This document shows positions 35,185 to 45,590 of a DNA stretch of 64,000 nucleotides, one piece after another. The DNA is from an uncultured Desulfatitalea sp. (GTDB taxonomy: Bacteria; Desulfobacterota; Desulfobacteria; Desulfobacterales; Desulfosarcinaceae): assembly GCA_937868765.1 (NCBI GenBank), contig CALMNL010000005.1:366957-430956 (forward strand), read 5' to 3'. The notes beneath the pieces are model-generated. The model did no database searches. It was given only the letters and a program-made list of their open reading frames with translations, and was not told the origin of the DNA. Every line of letters begins with the position of its first letter. Positions within the stretch are counted from its first letter, which is position 1. Both the position numbers and the translations under genes were made by a program.

Positions 35185-35249
35185 CACCCTTTCAAACCGC
35201 CGATGAAACCAATCCAGGACCGTGGGCTTTCCCCCACGGTCTTTTTTTT
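35134..35249 (+). promoter_or_regulatory. Transcription attenuator of the aroF operon
   Basis: Four segments can pair in the trp-leader manner. Segment 1 (35134-35147, a G-run plus TGGCG) pairs with segment 2 (35164-35177, CGCC plus a C-run). The end of segment 2, CCCCCGGTC (35173-35181), pairs with segment 3, GACCGTGGG (35218-35226), at 8 of 9 positions. Segment 3 pairs perfectly with segment 4, CCCACGGTC (35233-35241), followed by eight T (35242-35249). A ribosome stalled on the Phe/Trp codons near 35122-35145 would cover segment 1 and free segment 2 to block the terminator. A ribosome at the stop would cover segment 2 and allow termination. Confidence 0.75.
35218..35249 (+). terminator. 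Intrinsic terminator in the aroF leader
   Basis: A perfect 9-bp stem GACCGTGGG / CCCACGGTC with a 6-base loop (CTTTCC) and eight T. It lies 50 bases upstream of the aroF start codon, so it must be regulatory rather than the end of a gene. Confidence 0.9.
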
Positions 35250-35299
35250 GGATCCGGGGGATCGCACCGCGGGCCGCTGACAGCAAGGAGGAAAATCAG

Positions 35300-36310
35300 A
35301 TGCTGATCGTCATGAATCGCAACGCCACGGCCGAGCAGATCCAGCGGGTGGTCCAGATCATCGAATCCAGAGGGTTCACCGCCCGGCCCATTCCCGGCGG
35401 CGACCGGGTCTCCATCGGAATTCTGAACAACGAAGGGCCCGTGGACCCGGCGCTCTTCCTGGGACTGGCGGGGGTCAAAGAGGCGATTCCGGTGACCCGG
35501 CCCTACAAACTGGTCAGCCGCGAGATCAAGCACGAAGACACCCTGATCCAGGTGGGCGGGGTGACCATCGGCGAGGGGCATCTGACCATCATGGGCGGAC
35601 CGTGCGCCATCGAAAGCGAGCGGCAGGCCCTGACCATCGCCGAGCATGTCAAAAAGGCCGGCGGCCATGTTTTCAGAGGCGGCGCCTACAAGCCGCGCAC
35701 CTCGCCCTACACCTTCCAGGGATTGGGGCTGGAGGGGCTCAAGATCATGGCCAAGGTGCGCGAACGGTTCGACATGCCGGTGGTGACCGAGGTGATGGAC
35801 AACGAGACCTTCGACCAGGTGGAAGATTATGCCGACATCGTCCAGATCGGCACGCGCAACATGCAGAACTTCAGCCTGCTCAAGCGTGCCGGCCTGAGCC
35901 GGCGGCCCGTCATGCTCAAGCGGGGCATGTCGGCCACCCTGGAAGAGTGGCTGATGGCGGCCGAATACATCATGGCGGCCGGCAACCACCAGGTGATCCT
36001 GTGCGAACGCGGCGTGCGCACCTTCGTGCGCCACAGCCGCAACACACTGGATCTGTCGGTGGTGCCGGTGGTGACGAAAGAGAGCCACCTGCCCATTATC
36101 ATCGATCCCAGCCATGCCGCCGGCGTGCGCGACCAGGTGCTCCCCCTGAGCCGGGCCGCGGTGGCCGTGGGGGCCCATGGCCTGATGGTGGAGGTGCACC
36201 ACGAGCCGCAAAATGCCTTGAGCGACGGTGCCCAGTCGCTCTATCCCGAACAGTTCGTGCGGCTGTGCGCGGATGCACGCAGAATGCATGCGATGGTGCA
36301 TGAAAAATGA
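35300..36310 (+). CDS. aroF: 3-deoxy-7-phosphoheptulonate (DAHP) synthase
   Basis: First enzyme of the shikimate pathway, 336 residues, of the type found in Thermotoga: an N-terminal ferredoxin-like regulatory domain (MLIVMNRNATAEQIQRVVQI, about residues 1-70) followed by a KDO8P-synthase-like TIM barrel. Visible motifs are IMGGPCAIES, GGAYKPRTSPYTFQG, QIGTRNMQNF, LKRGMSATLEEW and IIDPSHAAG. In this type the N-terminal domain mediates feedback by Tyr or Phe. ATG 35300 has AAGGAGGAAAATCAG upstream. With the leader attenuator, the enzyme would be controlled at both expression and activity levels. It heads aroF-aroB-MFS-aminotransferase. Confidence 0.95.
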   Translation: MLIVMNRNATAEQIQRVVQIIESRGFTARPIPGGDRVSIGILNNEGPVDPALFLGLAGVKEAIPVTRPYKLVSREIKHEDTLIQVGGVTIGEGHLTIMGGPCAIESERQALTIAEHVKKAGGHVFRGGAYKPRTSPYTFQGLGLEGLKIMAKVRERFDMPVVTEVMDNETFDQVEDYADIVQIGTRNMQNFSLLKRAGLSRRPVMLKRGMSATLEEWLMAAEYIMAAGNHQVILCERGVRTFVRHSRNTLDLSVVPVVTKESHLPIIIDPSHAAGVRDQVLPLSRAAVAVGAHGLMVEVHHEPQNALSDGAQSLYPEQFVRLCADARRMHAMVHEK

Positions 36311-36427
36311 TCGGTCGATTACCGCAGGCGTAAGACACCGGATTTCACGGAATTGCTGTTGGATTTTTTACGTCAGGTCTCAGGAACAGGCTTTCTCGAT
36401 TTCCATCTCATCGAAAGACGCAGGACC

Positions 36428-39126
<2,699 letters not shown>

Positions 39127-39132
39127 GCGGTC

Positions 39133-40314
39133 ATGGCATTTTCACGGCGATATGACTGGCACTTTCCGCCCAATGCCCTGGGGGAGTTGCTGGCCCGCAA
39201 GCAGGCCGCGGGTCGGGCGCTCCTGGATCTGACCCAATCCAACCCCACCCGGGTGGGCCTGGATTATGCGCGCGAGGCGATCCTGGCAGCCCTGGCCCGG
39301 CCGGGGGCCCTGGTCTACGAGCCCAGCCCCCGCGGCCGGCCGGAGGCGCTGGGCGCCATCGCCGAATACTACCACGGGCTCGGCTGCCCGCTGGATGCGG
39401 CCCAGCTCTTCTTGACCGCCAGCACCAGCGAGGCCTATGGGCATCTGTTCAAGCTGCTGGGCGACCCGGGCGACGAAGTGTTGATCCCCACGCCGGGCTA
39501 TCCCCTGCTGGCCTACCTGGCCCGCTTCGAAGGCCTGCGCGCCGTTTCATACCCCACGCGGTACAGCGAAGAAAAGGGCTGGTCCCTCGACCTGGAGGTG
39601 ATCGAGGCGCTGGTGACCCCCCGCACCCGGGCCGTGTTGGCGGTAAGCCCCAACAATCCCACCGGCGCTTACCTCAAACCGGCGGAGTTGGGTGCCCTGG
39701 ACGCGCTGTGCACCCGGCACGACCTGGCCCTGGTGGTGGACGAAGTCTTCGCCGACTATGCCGGGCCGACGGCGCCGCCCCCGCCGCTGCGCACCGCCGC
39801 CGGCCGCACCCGCTGCCTGACGTTCGTGCTCAACGGTTTTTCCAAAATGGTGGCCTTGCCCCAGGTCAAGCTGGGGTGGGTGGCGGTTTGCGGCGACGTG
39901 GATTTGGCCCGGGAGGCGGGGCGGCGCCTGGAGGCGTTGCTCGATTTCTACCTTTCGGTCGCCGGCCCGGTGCAGCACGCCGTGCAAAGGCTGCTTGCCG
40001 GCCGGGAGGCCATCCAACGCCAAATCGTCGCCCGCCTGGAAGTCAATGAAGCCTGGCTGCATTCCCAGGCCGACCGCAGCGGCCATGGCCGTGTGCTGCG
40101 CCGGGAAGGCGGCTGGTATGCCGTGGTGGAACTCCACGACACCCTCGACGACGAGGCCCGTGTGCTGGACCTGCTCGAGCGCTGGGACACCCTGGTGCAT
40201 CCGGGCTTCTTCTATGACTTCAACCGGGACGGCTTCGTGGTGCTCAGCCTGCTGCCGCCGCCGGAGATCTTCCAGGCCGGCGCGGCTCATCTCCTGAGCG
40301 TTCAACCGAAGTAA
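39133..40314 (+). CDS. Class I/II PLP aminotransferase
   Basis: A 393-residue fold-type I aminotransferase. Signatures are DLTQSNPTRVG at the N-terminus, LTASTSEAYGHLFKLL, VSPNNPTGAYL, VVDEVFADY and the PLP lysine in GFSKMVALPQVKLGW. It starts 6 bases after the MFS stop and is last in the aro operon. It could be the transaminase that converts phenylpyruvate or hydroxyphenylpyruvate to Phe or Tyr, but sequence alone does not fix the substrate. It overlaps the convergent uppP by 13 bases. Confidence 0.9.
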   Translation: MAFSRRYDWHFPPNALGELLARKQAAGRALLDLTQSNPTRVGLDYAREAILAALARPGALVYEPSPRGRPEALGAIAEYYHGLGCPLDAAQLFLTASTSEAYGHLFKLLGDPGDEVLIPTPGYPLLAYLARFEGLRAVSYPTRYSEEKGWSLDLEVIEALVTPRTRAVLAVSPNNPTGAYLKPAELGALDALCTRHDLALVVDEVFADYAGPTAPPPPLRTAAGRTRCLTFVLNGFSKMVALPQVKLGWVAVCGDVDLAREAGRRLEALLDFYLSVAGPVQHAVQRLLAGREAIQRQIVARLEVNEAWLHSQADRSGHGRVLRREGGWYAVVELHDTLDDEARVLDLLERWDTLVHPGFFYDFNRDGFVVLSLLPPPEIFQAGAAHLLSVQPK

Positions 40315-41096
40315 AGCAAGCCGAACAATAACGCTGCCAGGCCGATGCGGTACCAGCCGAAGATCGTGAAGGTGTGGGTGCGGACATAGGCGAGCAGCCA
40401 TTTGACCGCCGCGAACGAGACCGCCGCCGAGACGATGAAGCCCAGCAGCACCATGCCCCAATCCTCGGCCGGCGCGCCCGGTAGCGGATGGCTCAGGGCC
40501 TTTACGATCTTCAGGCCGCCGGCGGCCAGCATGGTGGGGATGCCCACCAGGAAAGAGAATTCGGTGGCCGCGGGCCGGCTCAGGCCCAGCAGCAGCATGA
40601 ACAGGATCGTGGTGCCCGAGCGCGAGGCGCCGGGGAATACGGCGGCCACCAGCTGGCCGAGCCCCACGGCCACGGCGATGGCCCAGGTCACCGATTCGTC
40701 CGACCGCCGCCCGCGCAGTCCCATCTCGATACCCACGAAAGCAATACCACCGATGAGAATGGCCCAGGCCACCGGCCCTAACGCTTCGGGCAGCTGGAAG
40801 CCGAAGTGATCGAGCAGCAGCCCGCCCACGGCGGTGATCCCGAAGGCCGCGGCAATTTTGAGTGCATAATCCTGGGTGGCGCGCTCCCGCCACTGGAAGC
40901 AGAACTGGCGCAGCCGCTGGGGAAAGAGCGGCAACACGGCGATAACCGCCCCGCTCTGGATCACGATGTTGAAAAGGTCGCTCTGGCGCGGCAGCCAATG
41001 CTCGGCGATGAGCAGATGGGCCGTGGAGGAGATGGGCAGAAATTCGGTGATGCCTTCGATGATGCCGAGGATGACGATGGCGATCCAGGTAGACAT
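40302..41096 (-). CDS. uppP: Undecaprenyl-diphosphatase
   Basis: A 264-residue membrane protein of the BacA/UppP family, which recycles the C55 lipid carrier of peptidoglycan synthesis. Both conserved regions are visible: EGITEFLPISSTAHLLIA near the N-terminus and PGASRSGTTILFMLLLGLSRPAATEFSF in the middle. It follows the ABC ATPase by 13 bases, so it is the last gene of the radical SAM/ABC transcript. It overlaps the end of the convergent aminotransferase. Confidence 0.95.
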   Translation of the reverse strand: MSTWIAIVILGIIEGITEFLPISSTAHLLIAEHWLPRQSDLFNIVIQSGAVIAVLPLFPQRLRQFCFQWRERATQDYALKIAAAFGITAVGGLLLDHFGFQLPEALGPVAWAILIGGIAFVGIEMGLRGRRSDESVTWAIAVAVGLGQLVAAVFPGASRSGTTILFMLLLGLSRPAATEFSFLVGIPTMLAAGGLKIVKALSHPLPGAPAEDWGMVLLGFIVSAAVSFAAVKWLLAYVRTHTFTIFGWYRIGLAALLFGLLYFG

Positions 41097-41109
41097 GGGG
41101 TGGCGCCTC

Positions 41110-41910
41110 CTATGGAACCAATTCGCTGCGCAGCTGCTTATAAAAATGGTGAAAGACGTCGCTCTCGGTCTTGCGCGGCCGGGGCAGCCGTACGGCCACG
41201 GTTCGCGCCACCCGGGCCGGATGGCGGTCCAGCACCAGGATGCGGTCGGCCAGCATGATGGCTTCGGCGATATCGTGGGTGACGAACAGGATCGTGTGCC
41301 CCAGATCCTGCCACAGGCCCAGCAGCAATTGCTGCATCCCTTCCCGGGTCTGGGCGTCCAGGGCCCCGAACGGCTCGTCCATGAGCAGCACCTGGGGCTT
41401 GAGAATCAGCACCCGGGCCAGGGCCACGCGCTGCTTCATGCCGCCGGAGAGCTGGCGCGGCAGATAACGGCGATACGGTCCCAGGCCGACCATCTCCACG
41501 AAACGGTCCACTTCGCGGCGCAGATTGCGGCCGGACAGGCGCGTCTTGAGCCCCAGGCCGATGTTCTCGGCCACGGTGAGCCAGGGAAAGAGGGCGTCTT
41601 CCTGGAAGACCACCCCGCGGTCGGCCCCCGGACGGGTCACCGGCCGGCCATGGACGCAGACCCGCCCACTGCTGGGCGGCAGGAACCCGGCGATGATTTT
41701 CAGCAGGGTGCTTTTGCCGCAGCCGCTGGGCCCCAGCAAACAGACCAGTTCCCCGGGCTGGATGGTGAATTCCAATTCCTGAAGCACCCAGGCGTCCCGG
41801 CCGGCCAGGGTGAAGTATTTGCCCAACCTCACGACTTCCAGGGCCGGCGCGGCCGCCGGTGCGGCCGGCGGGGCGATCAGCTTGAGTCTGGCATCGTTTT
41901 TCGGGATCAT
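41110..41910 (-). CDS. ABC transporter ATP-binding protein (SsuB/TauB/NrtD type)
   Basis: A 266-residue ABC ATPase. Walker A is LLGPSGCGKSTLLK, the Q-loop lies in VVFQEDALFPWLTV, the signature is LSGGMKQRVALARVL, and Walker B is VLLMDEPFGALD followed by FVTHDIAEA. These features match importers for nitrate, sulfonate, taurine or pyrimidine precursors. ATG 41910 overlaps the permease stop by four bases. An unusual Ala/Pro-rich stretch (LIAPPAAPAAAPALE) precedes the domain. It energises the permease and binding protein encoded just upstream. Confidence 0.93.
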   Translation of the reverse strand: MIPKNDARLKLIAPPAAPAAAPALEVVRLGKYFTLAGRDAWVLQELEFTIQPGELVCLLGPSGCGKSTLLKIIAGFLPPSSGRVCVHGRPVTRPGADRGVVFQEDALFPWLTVAENIGLGLKTRLSGRNLRREVDRFVEMVGLGPYRRYLPRQLSGGMKQRVALARVLILKPQVLLMDEPFGALDAQTREGMQQLLLGLWQDLGHTILFVTHDIAEAIMLADRILVLDRHPARVARTVAVRLPRPRKTESDVFHHFYKQLRSELVP

Positions 41911-42704
41911 GCCATCCTCCGGGCGCTCTTGAAGGCGAGCTTGAGCAGCACTTGGAGCAGATCGTCGCTCAAACGCCCCATCACGGCGATGACGATGATG
42001 CCCACCATGATCATGTCGATGCGCCCGAGCATGCGGGCGTCCATGATGATGGCCCCCAGGCCGTCGGGCACGCCGGTGAGTTCCCCCAGTACCAGGTAGG
42101 CCCAGGCGATGCCCAGGCCCAGACGCAGGCCGGTGACGATCTGGGGCATGGCCGCCGGAATCAGGATGGCGAAGACCCCCCGAAGGCGACCGATGCCCAT
42201 CATGGCGCCCGATTGATACAGCAGGGGATCGATCTGGCGGGCGCCGCCGGCGGTGTTGAGATAGATGGGGAAGAAGGCCGCCAGGGAGACCAGGAAGACC
42301 GTGGCCGGCAGGCCGATGCCGAACCACACCAGGGCCAGGGGCAGCCAGGCGATGCCCGGCACCGCCCGGGCGGCATGGATGGTATTGCCCACGATCTTCT
42401 GGAACACGGCCGTGCGACCGGAGAGCAGGCCCATGGGCAGACCCAGCAGCACCGCCAGCCCGAATCCAAGCAGGACACGCCAGAGGCTGGCCCGCAGATC
42501 GCCGAGAAACCGGCCGGCGTAGGGCGCCTCGCCGGGGGCGCCGAAGATGTAGCCATAGGCCGAAGCGACGATACGCCGGGGCGACGGCAGCAGATAGGCC
42601 GGCACCAGGTGCCAGGCGCTCGCCGCGCACCAGGCCAGCACCAGCAGGGCCGGCAGGACCCAGGGCAACAGGCCCCACCGGCGCGATCCATTCATAAAGG
42701 GCAT
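41907..42704 (-). CDS. ABC transporter permease (SsuC/TauC type)
   Basis: A 265-residue inner-membrane permease with about six helices and the BPD_transp_1 coupling motif in GGARQIDPLLYQSGAMMGIGR and GLGIAWAYLVLGELTG. This is the subfamily that pairs with NMT1/SsuA-type binding proteins. ATG 42704 is used; ATG 42695 would also fit. It lies 8 bases after the binding-protein stop and overlaps the ATPase start. Confidence 0.92.
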   Translation of the reverse strand: MPFMNGSRRWGLLPWVLPALLVLAWCAASAWHLVPAYLLPSPRRIVASAYGYIFGAPGEAPYAGRFLGDLRASLWRVLLGFGLAVLLGLPMGLLSGRTAVFQKIVGNTIHAARAVPGIAWLPLALVWFGIGLPATVFLVSLAAFFPIYLNTAGGARQIDPLLYQSGAMMGIGRLRGVFAILIPAAMPQIVTGLRLGLGIAWAYLVLGELTGVPDGLGAIIMDARMLGRIDMIMVGIIVIAVMGRLSDDLLQVLLKLAFKSARRMA

Positions 42705-42712
42705 CGGGGCGG

Positions 42713-43678
42713 TTACTCTTTCTTGCCGCTGCTGTTCAAGAGCGCCTGGTCGGCGATGATCTGCCGCACGAAGCGCAGGTCGAAGAGCCGCTCGTAGTCC
42801 GGCTGCCGTTCGATCATCTTCAGCGCCTGCATGCGTTCTCCCAGGGCCTTGACCTTGGCCACGAAGGCGTCGTCCATTTCCCAGGCCAGCTCCATGTTGG
42901 CGGCCGCTTTCTGCAGGACCTCCACCGGTGTTCCGAACTCGGCGGCTTTACCCAGCCATTGGGCCTGATGGCGCCGCAGGAAATCGGTGGCCCGGGCGTG
43001 GGCCTTGACCAGATCCGCCACCAGCTCGGGCCGCTTGTCCACCGTGTCGCGGGTGACGATCATGGCGGCGTTGATGGTGCCCACGGCGCCTTCGTAATAG
43101 GGGTAGGCCAGGATGCGGCCATAGCCCTGGTCCACGGCCAGGGCGGGGAAAGGCTCGCCGGAGAGGAAGGCGTCGATGCCACCCTGGGCCAGGGCCGTGC
43201 CCATGTCGAAGAAATCGACCCGGGTCAGGCGCACGTCCCGCTCCGGGTCGAGGCCGGCGCGCAGCAGGGTTTCGCGCAGCAGGATCTCGTGCATGGTGCC
43301 GGGCACGTAGCCGATCTTCCTGGTTTTCAAATCGGCCGGGGCCTTGATGGGGCCGTCGGCGCGCACCACCAGGGCCGAGCATTTGTTGCACAGCGCCGCC
43401 ACCACCACCACCGGCTGGCCCTGGGACGCGGAATGAATGGCGTGGGCCAGCGTGGTGCCGCACATGTCCAGGCTGCCGGCCAGCAGGGCGGTCTTCTGGT
43501 CGGCCGGATTGGTGAACGCCAGCACTTCGCAGGTTTTGCCGGTGCCTAAAAAATACTCGTAGAAAAAGGGCTGGATGGTCTGGGCGGTTTTCCAGGTGCC
43601 GATCCTGATCGCCGGATCGGCGGCGGCCGCCCCCGAGGTCCAGAACACGATGAGAACAGCAGCGATCCAATTTTTCAT
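42713..43678 (-). CDS. ABC transporter substrate-binding protein, NMT1/SsuA family, with CxxC
   Basis: A 321-residue exported binding protein: signal peptide MKNWIAAVLIVFWTSGAAAA, then a type II periplasmic binding fold (IRIGTWKTAQTIQPFFYEYF, LLAGSLDMCGTTLAHAI, YVPGTMHEILLRETLL, QGGIDAFLSGEPFPALA). Homologues bind sulfonates, nitrate, bicarbonate or thiamine-pyrimidine precursors. Unusually for this family it has four cysteines in the mature part: TCEVL, DMCGTT and CNKC. The CxxC is next to a predicted ligand-pocket strand. Substrate unknown. The radical SAM gene ends one base upstream of its start codon. Confidence 0.88.
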   Translation of the reverse strand: MKNWIAAVLIVFWTSGAAAADPAIRIGTWKTAQTIQPFFYEYFLGTGKTCEVLAFTNPADQKTALLAGSLDMCGTTLAHAIHSASQGQPVVVVAALCNKCSALVVRADGPIKAPADLKTRKIGYVPGTMHEILLRETLLRAGLDPERDVRLTRVDFFDMGTALAQGGIDAFLSGEPFPALAVDQGYGRILAYPYYEGAVGTINAAMIVTRDTVDKRPELVADLVKAHARATDFLRRHQAQWLGKAAEFGTPVEVLQKAAANMELAWEMDDAFVAKVKALGERMQALKMIERQPDYERLFDLRFVRQIIADQALLNSSGKKE

Positions 43679-43679
43679 A

Positions 43680-44723
43680 TTACACCTGACTTTCCATCTT
43701 CATCTGGCCACCGGCAACTGCTTGCCTGAAACAATTGGAGGGTCTGTCCGGATCCCACCCCATCTCCCGGTGCAGTGTCCGGCAGCGGTCGATGGCCTGG
43801 CCGCGGCCCTTGCCGGTGTCGGCCTGCCCGTCCCGGGGGCTGGCGCCCACTTCGGGAAAGAGCAGGTTGGCGCCGGCCATGAGCGCCGCGCCGTTGGGCT
43901 CGTGGGTGCAGTGGGCCACGGGAATATCCCCCATGACCAGGCGCGAGACGGCCACCAGTCTGGCCATTTCGAGTTCGCTGATCATGCCGTGGCCGCTCAT
44001 GGGCGACCCCGGAAAATTGATGCGCCGCATGACGCCGCTGTAGGTGGCCTCGTACCGCCGGGCCAGCAGCATCAGCTCCACGATCTCTGCGGGGCTGTGC
44101 TCGGGCCCCACCGGCTCCACGCAGTTCATCCAGCACAGGCCCACATCCTTTATGACCTGGATGGTGGCGATGCGCTTTTCGGGTTTGAGGGGTGTATCGC
44201 GGCCCTCGCCCAGGCGCACGGCATGGTAGAAGCCCACGAACCCGGCGGCCAGCAAGGCTTCGCCTTCCTTATGGGTGATATCCCGGGTGTTGGCCACCAG
44301 GGGCGTGCGCACGGCGCTCTTGAGCAGACGGCCGATTTCCAGAAAGCGTGCCAGGGGAAAGTTGCCGGTGGTCATCAGGTTCAGGGCGTCGGCTCCCTGG
44401 GCCTCGGCGTTGCGGGCCCACTCCAGGAGCTGCCCGTCGTCGAAGGTCACCGACTCGGTGAAGATGCCGGCTTCGACGGTGAGGGCGCAGAAACGACAAT
44501 TCAGAGGGCAGGGCGCCACGTTGAGGCCGATGTGAAAGTGATTTTCCCCCTTCCCGCCGAACCGTTCCCGGGAAAGGGCATCGGCGGTCTGCATCAGGGC
44601 ATAACTCTCCCGGCCGTGCAGGGGCAGGGCCATGAGGGTCAGGGCCTGGTCGCGGTTCAAGCCTTCCCCGGCGGCGCCCTGTTTCAGGATATCGGCCACG
44701 GCAGGCGAAATGGTCCAGCTCAT
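43680..44723 (-). CDS. Biotin-synthase-like radical SAM protein
   Basis: A 347-residue radical SAM enzyme from ATG 44723, which has GAGGAG five bases upstream. The cluster motif is CPLNCRFC (CxxxCxxC) near residue 75, within HFHIGLNVAPCPLNCRFCAL. The body follows the BioB/HydE/HydG TIM-barrel pattern (DALNLMTTGNFPLARFLEIG, LCWMNCVEPVGPEHSPAEIV). It lacks clear markers that make it BioB itself. It heads the operon with an NMT1-type ABC importer and uppP, so it may make or modify a cofactor precursor that is linked to the imported compound. That link is inference. Confidence 0.85.
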   Translation of the reverse strand: MSWTISPAVADILKQGAAGEGLNRDQALTLMALPLHGRESYALMQTADALSRERFGGKGENHFHIGLNVAPCPLNCRFCALTVEAGIFTESVTFDDGQLLEWARNAEAQGADALNLMTTGNFPLARFLEIGRLLKSAVRTPLVANTRDITHKEGEALLAAGFVGFYHAVRLGEGRDTPLKPEKRIATIQVIKDVGLCWMNCVEPVGPEHSPAEIVELMLLARRYEATYSGVMRRINFPGSPMSGHGMISELEMARLVAVSRLVMGDIPVAHCTHEPNGAALMAGANLLFPEVGASPRDGQADTGKGRGQAIDRCRTLHREMGWDPDRPSNCFRQAVAGGQMKMESQV

Positions 44724-44900
44724 CGTCACTCCTCGGGAGGGTCGGCCGCTTCTGCGACGGCGCGTTCGCGCACTTTAGCAGATCTCAGGATGGAAAAGAA
44801 AGGTCCAACTTCCGGTTTTTAGGGTTTGCTTTTTCGGAAGAATCGCCTAATTGAAGAAACCCCGGTGCAAGGGGCACTGATAGAGAAGGAAGGGCAACAG

Positions 44901-45482
44901 ATGGTGTCCGAATTCGATGAACTGAACGCGATCTACGATCGGTTTGCGGCCGACAGCGCCCCCTATCGCACCGAGGCGGCCTGCGCCAGAGGGTGCGCCT
45001 TCTGCTGCACCGATGCCGGTCGCATCGACATCACCACCCTGGAAGGGCTGCGGATCCGACGGATCATGGCAGGGCTGCTCAGAAACCGGCGCGTGGCATT
45101 GGAAAAGAGTTTGAAGCAGGAGTTCAAAAAGCGGGAAGCGGGCCTGACGGTCCCTTGCCCGTTTCTCATGAAGAACAACGCCTGCATGATCTACGAGGCC
45201 AGGCCGTTCGCCTGCCGCCGCGTCTATTCGTTGCACCGCTGCAGTCAGGCCCGGCCGCCGCTGCTCCATCGTCAGGTGATGCAGCTGGGAACTGAAGCCG
45301 TCGCCGCCCTGCAGCGCCTGGACACCCACGGCTATACCGGCCATATCTCTTATATCTTACACATGCTCGACGTGCCCCGGTTCCTGGAAACTTACCTCGC
45401 CGGCCAATTCAAACCCGAAGAGGTCATGGCCTTCGGCAAGGGCCATGGGATCGTCATCAACAAGAGGATGGTCCAGCCCTAA
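44901..45482 (+). CDS. YkgJ-family cysteine-cluster protein
   Basis: A 193-residue protein with the YkgJ/UPF0153 cysteine pattern: CARGCAFCC near residues 24-32, then PCPFLMKNNACMIYEARPFACRRV. This arrangement binds zinc or an iron-sulfur cluster. ATG 44901 has AGAAGGAAGGGCAACAG upstream; the frame extends to 44826 but without a site. The upstream neighbour is divergent. The role of the family is not established. Confidence 0.87.
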   Translation: MVSEFDELNAIYDRFAADSAPYRTEAACARGCAFCCTDAGRIDITTLEGLRIRRIMAGLLRNRRVALEKSLKQEFKKREAGLTVPCPFLMKNNACMIYEARPFACRRVYSLHRCSQARPPLLHRQVMQLGTEAVAALQRLDTHGYTGHISYILHMLDVPRFLETYLAGQFKPEEVMAFGKGHGIVINKRMVQP

Positions 45483-45590
45483 AAAATCATTGCCAGCTCC
45501 GGGGCAAACGATAAATACTGTTTGCCATCGCGGATGTTCTGCTTCAACGATCACCCCACACCCCATCCGCACCAACTTCAGGAGAAAAAA

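Larger units (their letters stand above)
34755..35299. other. 545-base non-coding region: divergent spacer, repeat and aroF leader
   Basis: From left to right: about 215 bases with no gene I can support (an AAGGAGG at 34846-34852 leads to no start codon), the second copy of the 65-bp upstream element, the aroF promoter, and a 215-base leader with a regulatory peptide and terminator. The last four are listed separately. Confidence 0.7.

Noticed and set aside
35094..35306. 70-residue frame through the aroF leader
   Set aside because: It crosses the terminator in another frame and lacks a site. The 26-codon frame fits better with the hairpins and the ribosome-binding site.
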